Shown: piece after piece, positions 7,701-15,164 of the stretch
Layout of the letters: every line of letters begins with the position of its first letter
How positions within the stretch are numbered: position 1 is the first letter of the stretch
Origin: Alphaproteobacteria bacterium CG11_big_fil_rev_8_21_14_0_20_44_7
GTDB taxonomy: Bacteria > Pseudomonadota > Alphaproteobacteria > Rickettsiales > 21-14-0-20-44-7
Direction: 5' to 3'
DNA length: 21,098 bases
Assembly: GCA_002787615.1 (NCBI GenBank)
Contig: PCXJ01000004.1
Location: forward strand, 8,122 to 29,219
Translations under genes and position numbers: made by a program
The notes under the pieces: generated by a model
Told to the model about the DNA's origin: nothing
Database searches by the model: none
Seen by the model: the letters and a program-made list of their open reading frames with translations, nothing else

Positions 7701-7719
7701 TATAACAAGATGTTATAAT
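7701..7719 (+). promoter_or_regulatory. Inverted repeat overlapping an extended -10, upstream of bioA
   Basis: TATAACA-AGA-TGTTATA (7701-7717) is a perfect 7-bp inverted repeat. Its right arm runs into TGTTATAAT (7711-7719), an exact TGn-extended -10 on the plus strand. A transcript from here would give bioA a leader of about 98 nt. A dimeric repressor on the repeat would block this promoter. It does not match the BirA or BioR operators as known to me, so the regulator is unknown. Confidence 0.4.
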
Positions 7720-7790
7720 GCAACAGTTGGCAAATGAATAAATGAGCTGCGCGCCAATTACTACCAACTTAGATGATTCAATCCCTTTAA

Positions 7791-7818
7791 TTGAAGATTA
7801 AAGCTTTTGCGCTAAAAT
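7791..7818 (+). promoter_or_regulatory. Proximal promoter of bioA, predicted leaderless start
   Basis: TTGAAG (7791-7796), a 16-bp spacer and TAAAAT (7813-7818) are followed by six bases and the bioA ATG at 7825. The start of transcription should fall on the A of ATG, and there is no Shine-Dalgarno sequence. Confidence 0.55.
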
Positions 7819-7824
7819 CAACTC

Positions 7825-9063
7825 ATGAAAGTCAATCTTGACCATATCTGGCTGCCCTATACCCAGCACGCATTCGGCGCAGAACCATTGCCCGTGGTGG
7901 ACGCTGAAGGTTGCAGAATCAAACTTGCTGATGGTCGTGAGCTGATTGACGGAATCTCAAGCTGGTGGAGCGCCTGCCACGGCTATAAACACCCGCATTT
8001 GGTCAAAGCCATTCAAAAACAGGCTGAGGATTTATCGCATGTAATGTTTGCCGGACTGGTGCATGAACCGGCGCTAAAACTGGCAGAGCGTCTGGCAAAA
8101 CTAACAAAATTACCGCGCATTTTCTTTTCTGATTCCGGCTCAACTGCAATTGAAGTTGCCATGAAAATGGCTGTGCAATATTGGCGGAATAATAACAAAA
8201 ACACCAAAAAGCAGAAATTCCTACACTTCACCAACTCATATCACGGCGACACAATGGGCGCGATGAGCATCTCCGAGCGTGGCGGTATGCATTCACCATA
8301 TGTGGGACATGTGCCTATGCAGTTTGTAATTGACGTGCCCAGCGGTGAGCTGGATTTTGAGGATTTCGACAAATTATTGGAAGATTCGCACAACCAAATT
8401 GCCGCAGTGATAATTGAGCCGCTAATTCAATGCGCAGGAGGGTTTAAATTCCATTCCCCCGATGTTTTGGCCGAGATTTACCGCATCACAAAAAAGCATG
8501 AGGTGCTGTTTATTGCCGATGAAATCGCAACCGGATTTGGCCGTACCGGATATATGTTTGCCTGCGAGGAAGCGGGAATCATCCCCGATATTATGTGCAT
8601 CGGCAAAGCGCTAACCGGCGGAATGATTTCTCTGGCAGCAGCTTGTGCAAGCGCGGAGGTTTTTGAGGCATTCCTTTCCGACAAGCTGGAAAATGCGCTG
8701 ATGCATGGCCCGACTTTTATGGCAAACCCGCTAGCCTGCGCTGCCGCAAATGCTTCACTGGATTTATTTGAGAGCGAGCCGCGCCTTGAGCAAATCGGCA
8801 AAATCGAGCAGCAATTATATGAAGGGTTGAAGCCCTGCGAGAGTTTGAAAATAGTCAAGGATGTGCGTATCAAAGGCGCACTCGGCGTGGTGGAGCTGCA
8901 CAAAGATGATTTATTTTTTGAACTACGCGAAAAATTCATTGCAGAAAATGTTTGGATTCGCCCATTCGGCAATGTCGTCTACCTCGCCCCGCCCTTGATT
9001 ATCGAAGAAAAAGAGTTGCAAAAGCTTATTAATATAATATATAAAATACTTAAATTATATTAG
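7825..9063 (+). CDS. bioA: Adenosylmethionine-8-amino-7-oxononanoate aminotransferase
   Basis: This PLP enzyme makes 7,8-diaminononanoate from 7-keto-8-aminononanoate, with S-adenosylmethionine as amino donor, in biotin synthesis. The 412 residues show IWLPYTQ (Tyr12, the substrate-site tyrosine), SSWWSACHGY (45-54), the PLP-phosphate loop DSGSTAIEVAMKMA (103-116), the cofactor aspartate in IADEIATGFGRTG (about 230-242), and the Schiff-base lysine K261 in CIGKALTGG. The SWW motif and Tyr12 favour BioA over other class III aminotransferases. The other biotin genes (bioB, bioF, bioD) are absent from the window, so bioA stands apart from them. An unknown 229-residue gene follows after 13 bp. Confidence 0.95.
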   Translation: MKVNLDHIWLPYTQHAFGAEPLPVVDAEGCRIKLADGRELIDGISSWWSACHGYKHPHLVKAIQKQAEDLSHVMFAGLVHEPALKLAERLAKLTKLPRIFFSDSGSTAIEVAMKMAVQYWRNNNKNTKKQKFLHFTNSYHGDTMGAMSISERGGMHSPYVGHVPMQFVIDVPSGELDFEDFDKLLEDSHNQIAAVIIEPLIQCAGGFKFHSPDVLAEIYRITKKHEVLFIADEIATGFGRTGYMFACEEAGIIPDIMCIGKALTGGMISLAAACASAEVFEAFLSDKLENALMHGPTFMANPLACAAANASLDLFESEPRLEQIGKIEQQLYEGLKPCESLKIVKDVRIKGALGVVELHKDDLFFELREKFIAENVWIRPFGNVVYLAPPLIIEEKELQKLINIIYKILKLY

Positions 9064-9076
9064 TCAAATAAGGCCG

Positions 9077-9766
9077 ATGAACACAAGCCCCGATGCTAGA
9101 TACCGTGCAAGACTCACTTTGCATGAAATATGCGACCCTGAAAAAGGTTGGGAACATGCTGACAGCATAAAGCATGGGCATGTTTTTAGAAAAATAATTG
9201 TCTTTGACAACTTGAAAGACGCTGAAATTTGCCGACAAACACTAAGAAATTTAACCCCTAAAAAAGCTGTACACCCAGAAACTGAAGAAGCTCTTAATTT
9301 TGAGCTAGCTGCGCTGGGATTCTGTGGAAAAGCCCCCTTAACCTCAATACCCAAACTTATTTCCATATCATTTGACTATGAGAATGGAAGACTGCTTGCA
9401 CATGAAAGCAAGGATGAGCAAGAGAATAACCCTTCTTCTATTTTAGTATTATTTGCAGCTATGAATTTCAAGGCCTTAATTTATCAATTCAGAAATTACC
9501 AAGAAGAATTAGATAGGGTTAACGCCCAAATAGACTGCCTAAATATTCCAGCGCCATTTTCATATAATGTTTATAGTGGAAGGCCGGAGCTTTTCCCCCT
9601 GATACCACAGGATATCACATTAACCACTAAAAGAGGAAAAATTACATTTCCGCCCGATGAAGCACTAACAAAAAGCGCCAAAGCAACGTTATTGTTAGGA
9701 AACATGGAACATCTAGCCCGTAATTGCGATGATTTCGTACTGGGTAACAGAGCGCAAGAAAGATAA
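9077..9766 (+). CDS. Hypothetical soluble protein, 229 residues
   Basis: Not recognised. No signal peptide or membrane segment is seen. The composition is mixed alpha/beta with a charged N-terminal third. Three Cys lie in the N-terminal half (around 18, 52 and 85), with others near 155 and 216. A possible helical stretch (ALIYQFRNYQEELDRVNAQI) lies around 134-153. The start follows the bioA stop by 13 bp with AAGG five bases upstream, so it is probably translated from the bioA message. Base use looks slightly more AT-rich than bioA. Nothing in it points to biotin metabolism, so the pairing may only be positional. It ends 7 bp from the facing 100-residue gene. Confidence 0.7.
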   Translation: MNTSPDARYRARLTLHEICDPEKGWEHADSIKHGHVFRKIIVFDNLKDAEICRQTLRNLTPKKAVHPETEEALNFELAALGFCGKAPLTSIPKLISISFDYENGRLLAHESKDEQENNPSSILVLFAAMNFKALIYQFRNYQEELDRVNAQIDCLNIPAPFSYNVYSGRPELFPLIPQDITLTTKRGKITFPPDEALTKSAKATLLLGNMEHLARNCDDFVLGNRAQER

Positions 9767-9773
9767 CTACTCG

Positions 9774-10076
9774 TTAAACCAGTAAGCTAACCATAGATTT
9801 TTGGTAAAGGCTGGGAGCGCCGGTTGATTGGCTGGCAAAGATGCTATCTTCACCTTCCGGTGGTTCAGCGCCAAGAACATTCATCGTAAAATCATAAAGC
9901 CCCACGCCGCTTTTTTGGCTTGCACCTGTGAGAAAATTAGCATGAAGAAATGCTACACTCACCGAGGCCTTGCTATAATCGCCGCCAAGCTCTTTTGCAA
10001 CGCTTTGAAAGGCAGTACTTTTTTGCCCGCCCAACAAGGCGTTTGCATGATTATAATTAGTAACCCCTGATATCAT
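9774..10076 (-). CDS. Hypothetical small protein, 100 residues
   Basis: Not recognised. The protein is rich in Ser, Ala and Gly, with a hydrophobic middle (SVSVAFLHANFLTG, about 38-51) and a C-terminal half with several Ser/Gly/Pro and the ending SMVSLLV. It has no Cys and no clear signal peptide or full membrane span. A strong Shine-Dalgarno GGGGAG sits five bases before the ATG at 10076, and two TATAAT boxes lie upstream, which makes it credible as a gene despite its size. It is divergent from thiC over 103 bp. No link to thiamin can be shown. Confidence 0.6.
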   Translation of the reverse strand: MISGVTNYNHANALLGGQKSTAFQSVAKELGGDYSKASVSVAFLHANFLTGASQKSGVGLYDFTMNVLGAEPPEGEDSIFASQSTGAPSLYQKSMVSLLV

Positions 10077-10094
10077 TACAACTCCCCAATTGTG

Positions 10095-10120
10095 ATTATA
10101 GCAAGATTTGGTTAATTATA
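10095..10120 (-). promoter_or_regulatory. Two candidate -10 boxes for the 100-residue gene
   Basis: On the minus strand TATAAT occurs at 10120-10115 and again at 10100-10095. The upstream box would give a leader of about 32 nt containing the GGGGAG site at 10087-10082. The downstream box would start transcription at the edge of that site. Neither has a clear -35. Confidence 0.35.
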
Positions 10121-10145
10121 TACTAATTTTCCGTGAATAATATAG

Positions 10146-10173
10146 TTGATATCATAGCAACAAAATCTATAGT
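10146..10173 (+). promoter_or_regulatory. Promoter of thiC, predicted leaderless start
   Basis: TTGATA (10146-10151), a 16-bp spacer and TATAGT (10168-10173) lie exactly six bases before the thiC ATG at 10180. Transcription should begin at the start codon. No TPP riboswitch can fit between this promoter and the gene. Confidence 0.6.
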
Positions 10174-10179
10174 GGGCAC

Positions 10180-11826
10180 ATGGAAAATGATTTTAAGATT
10201 ACTACGGGGGCACTACCCTCTTCCCGCAAAATTTATGTAAATGGCGTTGCGATGCGTGAAATTCAGCTTTCTGCTGCTGCAAACGAGCCAAATCTGGTGG
10301 TTTATGATACTAGCGGGCCGTTTTCTGACCCTGAGCAACAAGTTGACCTCAAAAAAGGTATCAAACGTCTGCGCGCCGATTGGGTTGAAAAACGCAAAGA
10401 TGATAAAAACAAATCGCAAATGCATTATGCCCGCAAAGGTATTATCACACCGGAGATGGAATATATCGCAGTGCGTGAAAGTTTAGGCCGCGAAAATGGA
10501 CATATCACCCCTGAATTTGTGCGTGATGAAGTCGCCGCCGGACGCGCAATCATTCCCGCAAATATCAACCATCCCGAAGCTGAACCGATGATTATCGGGC
10601 GCAATTTCAGCGTTAAAATCAATGCCAATATCGGCAATTCCGCCGTGAGCAGCAGCATTGAAGAAGAAGTTGAAAAAATGGTGTGGGCAACGCGCTGGGG
10701 CGCAGATACCATCATGGATTTATCCACAGGTAAGAATATCCACGAAACCCGCGAGTGGATTATGCGTAATTCGCCCGTTCCAGTGGGCACTGTGCCGATT
10801 TATCAGGCGCTAGAGAAGGTTAATGGCGTTGCCGAAGACCTGACTTGGGAGATATACCGTGAAACACTAATCGAACAAGCTGAGCAAGGCGTTGACTATT
10901 TTACAATCCATGCCGGAGTGCGCTTGCCGTTCATCCCGTTGACTGAAAAACGAATTACCGGAATTGTTAGTCGCGGCGGCTCTATCCATGCCAAAATCTG
11001 CATGACGCATCATACCGAAAACTTCGCTTATGAGCATTTTGAAGAAATCTGCGAAATTATGAAGAAATATGATGTTTCTTTTAGCCTTGGTGACGGTTTG
11101 CGCCCCGGCTGCATCAATGACGCAAATGACGAAGCGCAATTTGCCGAGCTAAAAACCCTTGGCGAGCTGACCAAAATCGCTTGGGAACATGACGTACAGG
11201 TGATGATTGAAGGCCCGGGGCATGTACCGATGAGCCTGATTAAGGAAAATATGGATAAGCAGCTTGAAGCTTGCTATGAAGCTCCATTTTATACACTTGG
11301 GCCCCTTACCACCGATATTGCACCCGGATACGACCATATTACATCCGCAATCGGCGCAGCACAAATCGGCTGGTATGGCACGGCGATGCTTTGCTATGTC
11401 ACACCTAAAGAACATTTGGGACTGCCCAACCGTGACGATGTGAAGGAAGGCGTGATAACCTATAAAATCGCAGCGCATGCGGCAGATTTGGCAAAAGGCT
11501 GGCCAACTGCGAAATTGCGCGATGATGCCCTCTCCCGCGCTAGATTTGAATTTCGCTGGGAAGACCAGTTTCATCTGAGCCTTGACCCTGAGCGCGCGCG
11601 TGAATATCACGATGAAACCCTGCCCGCAGATGGCGCAAAAGTTGCACATTTCTGCTCTATGTGCGGCCCCAAATTTTGCAGCATGAAGATTTCTCAGGAA
11701 GTGCGAGAATTTGCAAAAGCCAGCAAAGCGCAAGAAGTCAGCACAGAAGACGCTGAAGCGGGAATGCAGGAAATGGCAGAAAAATTCCGCGAAGGTGGCG
11801 GCGAAATCTACAAAAAAGTTGTGTAA
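10180..11826 (+). CDS. thiC: Phosphomethylpyrimidine synthase
   Basis: This radical-SAM iron-sulfur enzyme turns 5-aminoimidazole ribotide into the pyrimidine half of thiamin. The 548 residues start at ITTGALPSSRKIYVNG. They then show VYDTSGPFSDPE (41-52), MHYARKGIITPEMEYIAVRE (81-100), EGPGHVPM, and TDIAPGYDHITSAIGAA. The [4Fe-4S] motif C-x2-C-x4-C uses Cys492, Cys495 and Cys500, and a charged tail follows. It is shorter than the E. coli protein (631). From memory of the family, the shortening is internal, between RADWVEKRKD and MHYARKG, where longer members carry an extra segment of some 50-60 residues. No other thi gene is next to it, and no TPP riboswitch precedes it. Confidence 0.97.
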   Translation: MENDFKITTGALPSSRKIYVNGVAMREIQLSAAANEPNLVVYDTSGPFSDPEQQVDLKKGIKRLRADWVEKRKDDKNKSQMHYARKGIITPEMEYIAVRESLGRENGHITPEFVRDEVAAGRAIIPANINHPEAEPMIIGRNFSVKINANIGNSAVSSSIEEEVEKMVWATRWGADTIMDLSTGKNIHETREWIMRNSPVPVGTVPIYQALEKVNGVAEDLTWEIYRETLIEQAEQGVDYFTIHAGVRLPFIPLTEKRITGIVSRGGSIHAKICMTHHTENFAYEHFEEICEIMKKYDVSFSLGDGLRPGCINDANDEAQFAELKTLGELTKIAWEHDVQVMIEGPGHVPMSLIKENMDKQLEACYEAPFYTLGPLTTDIAPGYDHITSAIGAAQIGWYGTAMLCYVTPKEHLGLPNRDDVKEGVITYKIAAHAADLAKGWPTAKLRDDALSRARFEFRWEDQFHLSLDPERAREYHDETLPADGAKVAHFCSMCGPKFCSMKISQEVREFAKASKAQEVSTEDAEAGMQEMAEKFREGGGEIYKKVV

Positions 11827-11882
11827 TTAGTTTTTTTACGCAAAATTATGTAAATTTTCAAAAATCCGTAATAATTCTAAGA

Positions 11883-11888
11883 TATATT
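11883..11888 (+). promoter_or_regulatory. -10-like box (TATATT) of the 190-residue gene
   Basis: TATATT ends five bases before the ATG at 11894, with no Shine-Dalgarno and no good -35. It fits the leaderless pattern of neighbouring genes but is the weakest example. Confidence 0.3.
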
Positions 11889-11893
11889 AGACC

Positions 11894-12466
11894 ATGGACA
11901 AAAAGCCTAACAGTTTTGTAGAAAAATTCGGGCAGCCAATGCAAGCTAATGCTGCGCAAAGAATTTCTTATTCGCGTTTCGTAGACCAATTGGAACATGC
12001 AGGAAAACAGGTGACAATCGTTGAGCCTGAATTTCGCGGAAGACCGGGCAAAAGCATTGCTGACATTGATAATAATGGCTGGACGGGATTTTGCGATAGC
12101 ACAGGCTGCGTGTTTATTAAGAAAGAAGATTTAGACAAAATCACTCCCTCTCAAGTTTTCAGTATGTTTCGTCAAAAGCCTAATGACGAGTCGGCAGTTT
12201 TTGTAAGAGATTTGCGTCATAACCTTCCAAATTATGTTGATGCTGGCTCAGGTGTCCAAGCACATGCCACATATAGGCTGACCCTAAACCCCAAAGGCGA
12301 TGCAACTGTCGAGCTACTCGCTGCAATATCTCAATCTCCTGAGGGCGAGTGCACAATTAGGGAGATACAATATGCTATCGAAGCAAATGGCGGAAGGATT
12401 GTTCCACGCAGCATCGCTGAAAACGCTCTAGCCAGAACAGAAAAACATTATAGCATAGAAATATAA
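11894..12466 (+). CDS. Hypothetical soluble protein, 190 residues
   Basis: Not recognised. There is no signal peptide or membrane segment. A basic, Gln-rich start (MDKKPNSFVEKFGQPMQANA) leads into a compact alpha/beta-looking region with DIDNNGWTGFCDSTGCVFIKKEDL (about 58-81), in which two Cys are five residues apart. After a polar middle comes YRLTLNPKGDATVELLAAIS (about 127-146), which looks like a beta hairpin, and an end with ECTIREIQYAIEANGGRIVP that could form an alpha-beta unit. The gene follows thiC by 67 bp with its own -10-like box. The 73-residue gene lies 52 bp downstream on the same strand. Confidence 0.65.
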   Translation: MDKKPNSFVEKFGQPMQANAAQRISYSRFVDQLEHAGKQVTIVEPEFRGRPGKSIADIDNNGWTGFCDSTGCVFIKKEDLDKITPSQVFSMFRQKPNDESAVFVRDLRHNLPNYVDAGSGVQAHATYRLTLNPKGDATVELLAAISQSPEGECTIREIQYAIEANGGRIVPRSIAENALARTEKHYSIEI

Positions 12467-12503
12467 AATCCCACGCATTGTTAACTTTTCTTAAAATGTT
12501 TGC

Positions 12504-12512
12504 TGCTATAAC
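12504..12512 (+). promoter_or_regulatory. Extended -10 box of the 73-residue gene
   Basis: TGC followed by TATAAC forms a TGn-extended -10, six bases before the ATG at 12519. There is no Shine-Dalgarno site, so a leaderless message is predicted. Confidence 0.45.
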
Positions 12513-12518
12513 TATCTT

Positions 12519-12740
12519 ATGGCGACATTTATTATAAACGGCGAATTTGATGCGGCAGAGTTTGAATCACGATGCAGAGAAAATCTCGGCAATATCGGAT
12601 TTCTTGCTGAGGCAGTAAAAAATGCAGAAGGCATTCCAAGCCAGCAAGTTTACCTCGAGGCGCAAGGGCATGACCCGCATCTGGTCGATAATCTGGTGAA
12701 AGAGCTAGCTTCCGAGCGCAATGTCGTCCTAAGTCACTAA
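12519..12740 (+). CDS. Hypothetical small acidic protein, 73 residues
   Basis: Not recognised. It is a soluble, acidic protein starting ATFIINGEFDAAEFESRCRE, with one Cys and two likely helices (ENLGNIGFLAEAVKNAEG and HDPHLVDNLVKELASERN). There is no DNA-binding or antitoxin motif that I can name, and no toxin-like partner is adjacent. Its own extended -10 box supports expression. Its neighbours, the 190-residue gene and the chemotaxis receptor, do not reveal a role. Confidence 0.6.
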   Translation: MATFIINGEFDAAEFESRCRENLGNIGFLAEAVKNAEGIPSQQVYLEAQGHDPHLVDNLVKELASERNVVLSH

Positions 12741-12849
12741 TCCAAAGAGCTTGTTACTACGAAGCTACATCAAATATTATTATCAATAATAATCCGCGTG
12801 CATTGCCACGCCCTGATTGCATTCATCGCAAATAATTCCCATAGTTCAT

Positions 12850-12880
12850 TTACGTTTTATTTACCTATTGGTCTTATACT
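12850..12880 (+). promoter_or_regulatory. Candidate promoter region of the chemotaxis receptor, with CtrA-like half-sites
   Basis: TTAC-N7-TTAC (12850-12864) resembles the CtrA site TTAA-N7-TTAA at six of eight bases. It sits just before a TATACT box (12875-12880), which would give a leader of about 66 nt. CtrA controls motility genes in many alphaproteobacteria, but the match is imperfect and AT-rich DNA yields such sites by chance. Confidence 0.25.
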
Positions 12881-12952
12881 CCGTAAAAGCTAAATGACTA
12901 AAATCACTACTTAATTACTACTTTTCAATTTAATAAAAACAACGGATTTAAA

Positions 12953-15112
12953 ATGCTGAACCTGAACAATGTAAAACTTACAAAAAAGCTCCCTGGACTT
13001 GTTGCAATCTCTGTAATTGTTACCGCCGCTATAATATTTATTCTGGCATACGGCAATTCATCCAGCACCATAGAACAGCTTAATCGCGAAAAATCAGAAG
13101 CATTGCTGGCAGCGAGAAAAAACGGGATAGAGACATATCTGCATTCAATTCAGGAAGATATGATGAGCCTTGAAACTAATCATCATGTCATTGAAGCAGC
13201 ACTTGAATTTCAGGCGGCATGGGACATCCTAGAAAGCGATGGCGAAAACCCAACTAGATATTTACAAAAGCTATATATTGAAAACAACCCACACCCACTT
13301 GGCGAAAAAGAAAATCTCGATTACGCAAAAGATGGCAGTATATATAGCCAAATCCATAAAAAGCACCATGATTGGTTCAGAACTACTCTAAGAGCCAAAG
13401 GATATTACGACTTCTTCCTATTTGATATGAAGGGGAATTTGGTTTACACGGTTTTTAAAGAGCTTGATTACGCAACCAATGTGAATAATGGGGAATGGAA
13501 AGATACCGACCTTGGCAATGTATTTCGCGCGGCTGCGAATGGCGAGGCTGGAAAACAGTATTTCTTTGACTTCAAGCCCTACGCACCAAGCCATGGCGCA
13601 CCTGCTAGTTTTATCGGTACTCAATTAGTTGAGAAAGGAAAACCTATCGGCGTTCTGGTTTTTCAAATGCCTATTGAAAGGATTAATAACGTCATGGCCG
13701 TTTATGACGGTCTGGGCGAAACCGGACAAACCTTCATTCTTGGTGAAGATAAGCTGATGCGCTCTGAGTCCAGATTCTCGCAAGAAGGAGAAACTGCGAT
13801 TCTGAATGTTAAAGTTGATGACGAGGCTGTCGATAAGGCGCTCGCAGGTGAATCTGGCTATATGGAAGTTGAAAAAGATGGAGAGCTTTTATATTCAGCT
13901 TACGCGCCTATGGAATATTTAGGTACAAAATTTGCAATCATTTCCGAGCAAAGCGAAGATGAGGTGCTTGCTCCGTTGGGAGATTTAACCAAAATTCTAA
14001 TCATAAGCATTTTGATTACCATCGTGATAATGATAATCTTTTCTAACATATTCATACGCCTCGCCGTAACTTCGCCACTATTAAAAGCTAATGACTCGAT
14101 GTCAAAACTTTCCGCCGGTGATTTGCAAGTTGAGATTAAAGGAGCTGAGCGTGGCGATGAAATCGGCTCAATGGCAAAAAATCTTGAAGTTTTCCGTCAA
14201 GCCGGACTTGATAAGGTTAAGCTTGAAGAAGAACAAAAGCTTTCCGAAGAGAGAAGCAAGGTAGAGCGCAAAAAGCTAATGGAAGATTTGGCAAACAACT
14301 TCCAGCAGCGCGTTCAATCTATTATTGTTTTTGTATCTTCAGCCTCTGCCCAGCTTTCTGCACTTGCGCAAAATATGATCAAGTCTATTGAGCAAGCAAA
14401 TGACAAATCGCAGGAAGCAAGCATTGAGTCTGAACAAAATCTTTCAACAGTTCAGAGCATTGCCGCCGCTGCCGAAGAACTTTCCTCATCAGTGCAGGAG
14501 ATTTCGAGCCAAGTGCATAAGTCAAATGAGGCTGTCTCAGATTCCGTTAACAGAACTCTTGAGGCAGAGCGCAGCGCTATTCTTCTGAAAGAAAACTCCG
14601 AAAGTATCAGTAGCGTGGTCGAGCTTATTCAGTCAATCGCTGACCAAATTAACCTACTGGCACTCAACGCTACAATTGAATCTGCTCGCGCCGGTGAGGC
14701 CGGAAAAGGATTTGCCGTGGTTGCTAATGAAGTTAAAAACCTTGCTAACCAAACCTCCAAAGCTACCGAGGAAATTAGCCAGAAAATTAACAACATGACA
14801 GAAGCCTCTCACGAAGTTGTAAGCTCTCTAAATAACATCAAATCCTCGATTGAGAATGTGAGCGAGTATGCAAATAGCATTTCCGCAGCCGTTGAAGAGC
14901 AAAGCGTCACTACATCCGAAATCTCCAGCAATATGCAATCAGCCTCGGATGGAGTTAGCCATGTTTCCGAGAACATAAAAGATGTTAGCAAAACCTCATC
15001 GGAAGCAAGTGTCTCAGCCAGCGAAGTATTAAAATCTTCTAAGGAGCTTTCTAGTCAAGCAGACAACTTAAAATCTGAAGTTGAAAAGTTCTTGCAGGAA
15101 ATCCGTAACTAG
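12953..15112 (+). CDS. Methyl-accepting chemotaxis protein
   Basis: A transmembrane chemoreceptor of 719 residues. The first membrane segment is about 14-34, and a periplasmic sensor of about 310 residues follows. The sensor opens with a long helix (ETYLHSIQEDMMSLETN) and then FFLFDMKGNLVYTVFKELDYATN and GETGQTFILGED, consistent with a double-Cache fold. The second membrane segment is about 348-370, then a HAMP domain (about 371-425), and the signalling domain. The signalling tip is IADQINLLALNATIESARAG followed by EAGKGFAVVANEVKNLA, which binds CheA and CheW. No C-terminal CheR-tethering pentapeptide is present. Its ligand cannot be read from the sequence, and no che gene is nearby, so it is a stand-alone receptor. 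Confidence 0.95.
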   Translation: MLNLNNVKLTKKLPGLVAISVIVTAAIIFILAYGNSSSTIEQLNREKSEALLAARKNGIETYLHSIQEDMMSLETNHHVIEAALEFQAAWDILESDGENPTRYLQKLYIENNPHPLGEKENLDYAKDGSIYSQIHKKHHDWFRTTLRAKGYYDFFLFDMKGNLVYTVFKELDYATNVNNGEWKDTDLGNVFRAAANGEAGKQYFFDFKPYAPSHGAPASFIGTQLVEKGKPIGVLVFQMPIERINNVMAVYDGLGETGQTFILGEDKLMRSESRFSQEGETAILNVKVDDEAVDKALAGESGYMEVEKDGELLYSAYAPMEYLGTKFAIISEQSEDEVLAPLGDLTKILIISILITIVIMIIFSNIFIRLAVTSPLLKANDSMSKLSAGDLQVEIKGAERGDEIGSMAKNLEVFRQAGLDKVKLEEEQKLSEERSKVERKKLMEDLANNFQQRVQSIIVFVSSASAQLSALAQNMIKSIEQANDKSQEASIESEQNLSTVQSIAAAAEELSSSVQEISSQVHKSNEAVSDSVNRTLEAERSAILLKENSESISSVVELIQSIADQINLLALNATIESARAGEAGKGFAVVANEVKNLANQTSKATEEISQKINNMTEASHEVVSSLNNIKSSIENVSEYANSISAAVEEQSVTTSEISSNMQSASDGVSHVSENIKDVSKTSSEASVSASEVLKSSKELSSQADNLKSEVEKFLQEIRN

Positions 15113-15126
15113 TTGATAATCTCGTA

Positions 15127-15147
15127 TCTCTAGGGGTTTCCTAGAGA
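15127..15147 (+). other. Hairpin between the chemotaxis receptor and bcp
   Basis: TCTCTAGG-GGTTT-CCTAGAGA is a perfect 8-bp stem with a 5-base loop, 14 bases after the receptor stop codon. There is no T-tract on either strand, so it is not a standard terminator. It ends 8 bases before the bcp ribosome-binding site and could stabilise or cut the message there. Confidence 0.5.
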
Positions 15148-15164
15148 TGAAAACGGGAGAGAAA

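Larger units (their letters stand above)
7351..7824. other. Divergent intergenic region between rho and bioA
   Basis: These 474 bp hold no gene of normal size. The left part carries the rho promoter and a roughly 100-nt rho leader. The right part carries the bioA promoter and an upstream 7-bp inverted repeat. In the middle (about 7490-7700) the only structures seen are TTGGTAG at 7503-7509, facing CTACCAA at 7547-7553, with a further CTACCAA near 7762. A 13-codon frame (ATG at 7473) sits 6 bases after a TATACT on the plus strand. The AT-rich, stop-rich composition argues against a lost large gene. Confidence 0.6.

Noticed and set aside
10077..10179. TPP riboswitch before thiC
   Set aside because: No CTGAGA core or matching stem is present in the 103 bp, and the best promoter leaves no leader.
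11827..11837. T-run after thiC as an intrinsic terminator
   Set aside because: No GC-rich stem precedes the seven T bases.
12776..12793. Hairpin ATTATTA-TCAA-TAATAAT after the 73-residue gene
   Set aside because: The stem is made only of A-T pairs and no T-tract follows, so it is weak and likely chance in AT-rich DNA.
12741..12952. Flagellar sigma-28 promoter for the chemotaxis receptor
   Set aside because: No TAAA-N15-GCCGATAA-like pair was found. Only an ordinary TATACT and imperfect CtrA-like half-sites are visible.
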